Positions 4,188-6,830 of a stretch of DNA of 6,830 bases are shown here, in pieces. Source of the stretch: Candidatus Ancillula trichonymphae ImTpAt (GTDB taxonomy: Bacteria > Actinomycetota > Actinomycetes > Actinomycetales > Bifidobacteriaceae); assembly GCA_000485475.1 (NCBI GenBank), contig AXYY01000002.1, forward strand, positions 1 through 6,830. The letters run 5' to 3'. The translations under genes and the position numbers were made by a program. Each line of letters opens with the position of its first letter. Positions within the stretch are counted from its first letter, which is position 1. Under the pieces are notes generated by a model. That model had not been told where the DNA came from and made no database searches. It saw nothing but the letters and a program-made list of their open reading frames with translations.

Positions 4188-6830
4188 ATGACTGATGATG
4201 TTTTGGAGTATCGCTATGATGTAAAAATGGCGAGCAAGATTGAGAACAAGTGGCAAAAATACTGGGATGATAATGGCACGTTCAGAACGCCAAATCCTGG
4301 TGACAAAAACTTCGACAGCAATCGACAGCCGTACGTTATAATGGACATGTTTCCATATCCTAGTGGTGCGGGACTTCACGTTGGTCACCCACTTGGTTAC
4401 ATTGCAACTGATGTACTGGCCCGGTATATGCGCATGAATTCGCACAATGTGCTGCACGCGTTGGGGTTTGATGCGTTCGGACTACCTGCTGAGCAGTACG
4501 CAATTCAGACTGGTAAGCACCCTGAGGAGACGACCAAACACAACATCAAGAATATGCGCGCGCAGTTGAAAATGCTTGGACTGGCACATGATCCAGACCG
4601 TACTTTTGCTACCATTGATGCAGGCTATGTGCGATGGACGCAGTGGATTTTCAGCAAGATTTATGATTCCTACTTTGATGAGGAGGCGCAGAATCCTAGC
4701 GGCTCGAAAGGCTCGGCTCGTCCAATTTCAGAACTCGTGGAGAAGTTAAAGTCAAGTGGAGTTTGGGACGAGTTAGAATCAGATAAGGCGCGCTCTGAGT
4801 ACCTGAATAAATATAGACTAGCATATATTTCAGAATCTGAAGTTAACTGGTGTCCGGGACTCGGAACTGTGCTTGCAAATGAGGAAGTTACCGTGGAAGG
4901 TAAGTCTGAGCGTGGTAATTTTCCTGTGTTCAAGAAAAAGTTCCGCCAGTGGTCTATGCGAATAACTGCATACGCTAATAGACTTACCAACGACTTGGAT
5001 TTGCTGGACTGGCCCAATAAAACCAAGCACATGCAGAAAAACTGGATCGGTAAATCAACTGGTTCGTTCATTGACTTCAAGGTTAAAGTTGGTACTTCTA
5101 ACTCGCAAAATCTGCGCGTTTTCACAACTAGACCAGACACAATTCGAGGTGCTTCATTTATGGTTGTTGCTCCTGAACATCCGATATGTGAATTTACGCA
5201 CAAGGAGCAGAAGGAAACTGCAGTAAAATATATAAATGAGGCGAAGAAGAAGTCAGCCACTCAACGCCAGCAAGATGCGGGTAAGAAGTCTGGCGTTTTT
5301 CTTGGTCTTTATGGCACGAACCCCATAACTGCTGAGAAACTGCCGATTTTCGTTGCCGATTATGTCTTGATGAGTTACGGAACCGGTGCAATTGTGGCTG
5401 TTCCCGTAGATGACGAACGCGATGAAGAATTTGCGAACACCTATGGTATAGAGTTTAAGCGTGACTACGAGAAATTCACCACTATTGATGATGTAATCAA
5501 GGTGCTAGAAAATGCTGGTTGTGGTGAAAAAACTACAACTTATCGCCTGCGAGACTGGTTGTTTTCTAGGCAGAGATACTGGGGCGAACCATTTCCAATT
5601 ATTTACGACGAAGAGGGCATTGATCACCTACTACCAGACGAATTACTACCAGTTTTATTACCAGATGTTCCAGATTATTCACCGAAAGTTTATGCAGTTG
5701 ATGATGAAAATTCAATTCCTGAAGCACCGCTTAGCCGCAACGATTCCTGGGTGAATATTGAACTGGACTTGGGAGACGGAAAGGGCGTGCGCAAGTTCAG
5801 ACGCGAGACCAACACTATGCCGAACTGGGCTGGTTCGTGCTGGTACTATTTGCGCTATCTTGATGTTAATCATGCGGGTAGTAGTCAAAATGCATCCGTT
5901 GTTGATCTGAAACTCGAGAAGTATTGGCTAGGGCCTGAACATAACAGCACTGCCTCGAAAACTGGCGGAGTTGATCTGTATGTTGGCGGAGTTGAGCATG
6001 CGGTTTTACATCTACTTTATGCACGATTCTGGCACAAAATTCTCTACGATTTGGGATTTGTATCCAGTGTGGAACCGTTCAAGAAGCTCTTTAATCAGGG
6101 GTACATTCAGGCGTACGCATATACGGACAAGCGGGGGCAATATGTGGATGCAAATGAGGTTGAAGAAGTAAAACTACAAGATAATCAAATTGTCTACAAG
6201 TTTGGTGACGAAGTGGTTAACCGCGAGTATGGCAAAATGGGCAAGAGCCTGAAAAACATTATCACTCCAGAAGAAGTTGCTCATGAATATGGTGCGGATA
6301 CTTTCAGAATATACGAGATGTCGATGGGGCCACTAGACTTATCAAGGCCTTGGGAAACTCGAGCAGTTGTTGGCGCTATGCGCTTCTTGCAGAGACTTTG
6401 GCGACTAGTTGTTGATGAAAATACTGGAAGTTTAGTTGATGATCTACAAGAAGTGGATACTGAAACTCTAAAAGTTCTTAACAAAACTGTAGATTCTGTG
6501 CGCGTAGAGATGGAAAATATCCGCCCAAATACCGCAATTGCGAAACTGATTGGGCTAGTAAATCATCTCACTGGTGTTCTAACGAAGCAGAATGCTGTAC
6601 CTAGAAGTGTTGTGAAACCGTTAATTTTGATGACCGCACCATTTGCACCACACATATGCGAGGAGCTCTGGCAAAGACTTGGTGAAACTGTCTCACTTCT
6701 GCACGCAGATTATCCGAGTGCTGATGAAAAATATCTAATTAATGACACGATCAAGATTGGAGTGCAAGTGAACGGGAAGGTGCGTGCAACACTTGAAATT
6801 GCGTCAACTGCATCTGTAGATGAGTTCAAA
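4188..6830 (+). CDS. leuS: Leucyl-tRNA synthetase, C-terminus beyond window edge
   Basis: This cytosolic class I synthetase charges tRNA-Leu with leucine (EC 6.1.1.4). The frame stays open for 881 codons to the last base. It shows the N-terminal YRYD...IENKWQKYW block and the HIGH-type motif HVGH (64-67) within PYPSGAGLHVGHPLGY. An actinobacterial-style insertion precedes NWCPGLGTVLANEEV. The CP1 editing domain has TTRPDT (313-318) and GTGAIVAVPVDDERD (ending at Asp412). LRDWLFSRQRYWGEPFPI follows, then KMGKS (683-687, for KMSKS) with LKN, and the anticodon-binding domain with MTAPFAPHICEELW. It ends in the C-terminal domain QVNGKVRATLE. By comparison with E. coli roughly 30-40 residues are missing. 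Start 4188 is favoured by GGAAGAAG upstream. It probably shares a transcript with the oxidase. It is not frameshifted. Confidence 0.98.
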   Translation, partial: MTDDVLEYRYDVKMASKIENKWQKYWDDNGTFRTPNPGDKNFDSNRQPYVIMDMFPYPSGAGLHVGHPLGYIATDVLARYMRMNSHNVLHALGFDAFGLPAEQYAIQTGKHPEETTKHNIKNMRAQLKMLGLAHDPDRTFATIDAGYVRWTQWIFSKIYDSYFDEEAQNPSGSKGSARPISELVEKLKSSGVWDELESDKARSEYLNKYRLAYISESEVNWCPGLGTVLANEEVTVEGKSERGNFPVFKKKFRQWSMRITAYANRLTNDLDLLDWPNKTKHMQKNWIGKSTGSFIDFKVKVGTSNSQNLRVFTTRPDTIRGASFMVVAPEHPICEFTHKEQKETAVKYINEAKKKSATQRQQDAGKKSGVFLGLYGTNPITAEKLPIFVADYVLMSYGTGAIVAVPVDDERDEEFANTYGIEFKRDYEKFTTIDDVIKVLENAGCGEKTTTYRLRDWLFSRQRYWGEPFPIIYDEEGIDHLLPDELLPVLLPDVPDYSPKVYAVDDENSIPEAPLSRNDSWVNIELDLGDGKGVRKFRRETNTMPNWAGSCWYYLRYLDVNHAGSSQNASVVDLKLEKYWLGPEHNSTASKTGGVDLYVGGVEHAVLHLLYARFWHKILYDLGFVSSVEPFKKLFNQGYIQAYAYTDKRGQYVDANEVEEVKLQDNQIVYKFGDEVVNREYGKMGKSLKNIITPEEVAHEYGADTFRIYEMSMGPLDLSRPWETRAVVGAMRFLQRLWRLVVDENTGSLVDDLQEVDTETLKVLNKTVDSVRVEMENIRPNTAIAKLIGLVNHLTGVLTKQNAVPRSVVKPLILMTAPFAPHICEELWQRLGETVSLLHADYPSADEKYLINDTIKIGVQVNGKVRATLEIASTASVDEFK

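Noticed and set aside
2388..4194. 12-base repeat TCGAAATGACTG at 2388-2399 and at the leuS start 4183-4194
   Set aside because: Only one of the two is at a gene start, no further similarity flanks them, and a match of this length can arise by chance.
4044..4457. 137-codon minus-strand frame spanning the oxidase end and the leuS start
   Set aside because: It covers two well-supported genes and the leuS ribosome-binding site and has no recognisable product.
4670..5260. 196-codon minus-strand frame inside leuS
   Set aside because: It is fully covered by conserved LeuRS sequence on the plus strand, so it is an antisense shadow.

Overview
The window looks like chromosome from a low-GC, host-associated or reduced-genome member of the Actinomycetota. 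The base composition is visibly AT-leaning (judged by eye, not counted). The leucyl-tRNA synthetase carries the KMGKS-LKN signature and the YEMSMGPL..SRPW block that I associate with actinobacterial LeuRS, and the phosphoglycerate mutase is the cofactor-dependent type common there. One gene has an ATG exactly where its own -10 box would start transcription, which fits the leaderless mRNAs typical of actinobacteria. Genus cannot be fixed from the sequence. A Bifidobacteriales-like or symbiotic lineage is a guess.

Positions 1-1040 (minus strand) hold a badly decayed phage-type tyrosine integrase. Eight in-register segments can be stitched together across about seven frameshifts and one stop, from the start codon to the HxLRH catalytic box. 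Its last part lies beyond the left edge. Positions 1041-1418 are non-coding. They contain the integrase ribosome-binding site and -10 box, a three-unit 10-bp tandem repeat, four scattered TGGACAA motifs, a hairpin and a sequence resembling part of a tRNA-Arg. Next comes an intact tRNA-Arg(TCT) with its 3' end facing the integrase, the classic arrangement for an element integrated at a tRNA gene.

Positions 1501-2232 (minus) encode 2,3-bisphosphoglycerate-dependent phosphoglycerate mutase (gpmA), which has a good extended -10 promoter. The tRNA-Arg begins 8 bp after the gpmA stop, so the two are probably transcribed together. A plus-strand promoter then drives a CAT-anticodon tRNA, more likely tRNA-Ile(k2C) than tRNA-Met. 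It converges on a minus-strand tRNA-Ser(CGA) that also has its own promoter.

From 2789 rightwards two genes run on the plus strand. The first is a 457-residue FAD enzyme whose closest recognisable relatives, by my recall of the human sequence, are the eukaryotic prenylcysteine oxidases (PCYOX1 family). It seems to be translated from a leaderless mRNA. The second, 25 bp downstream with its own Shine-Dalgarno, is leuS, complete at its N-terminus and cut by the window edge near its C-terminus. The most interesting item is the prenylcysteine-oxidase-like gene. Its substrate class derives from prenylated eukaryotic proteins, which bacteria do not ordinarily make, so the gene hints at life in or on a eukaryotic host or at an undescribed bacterial thioether or isoprenoid oxidation.
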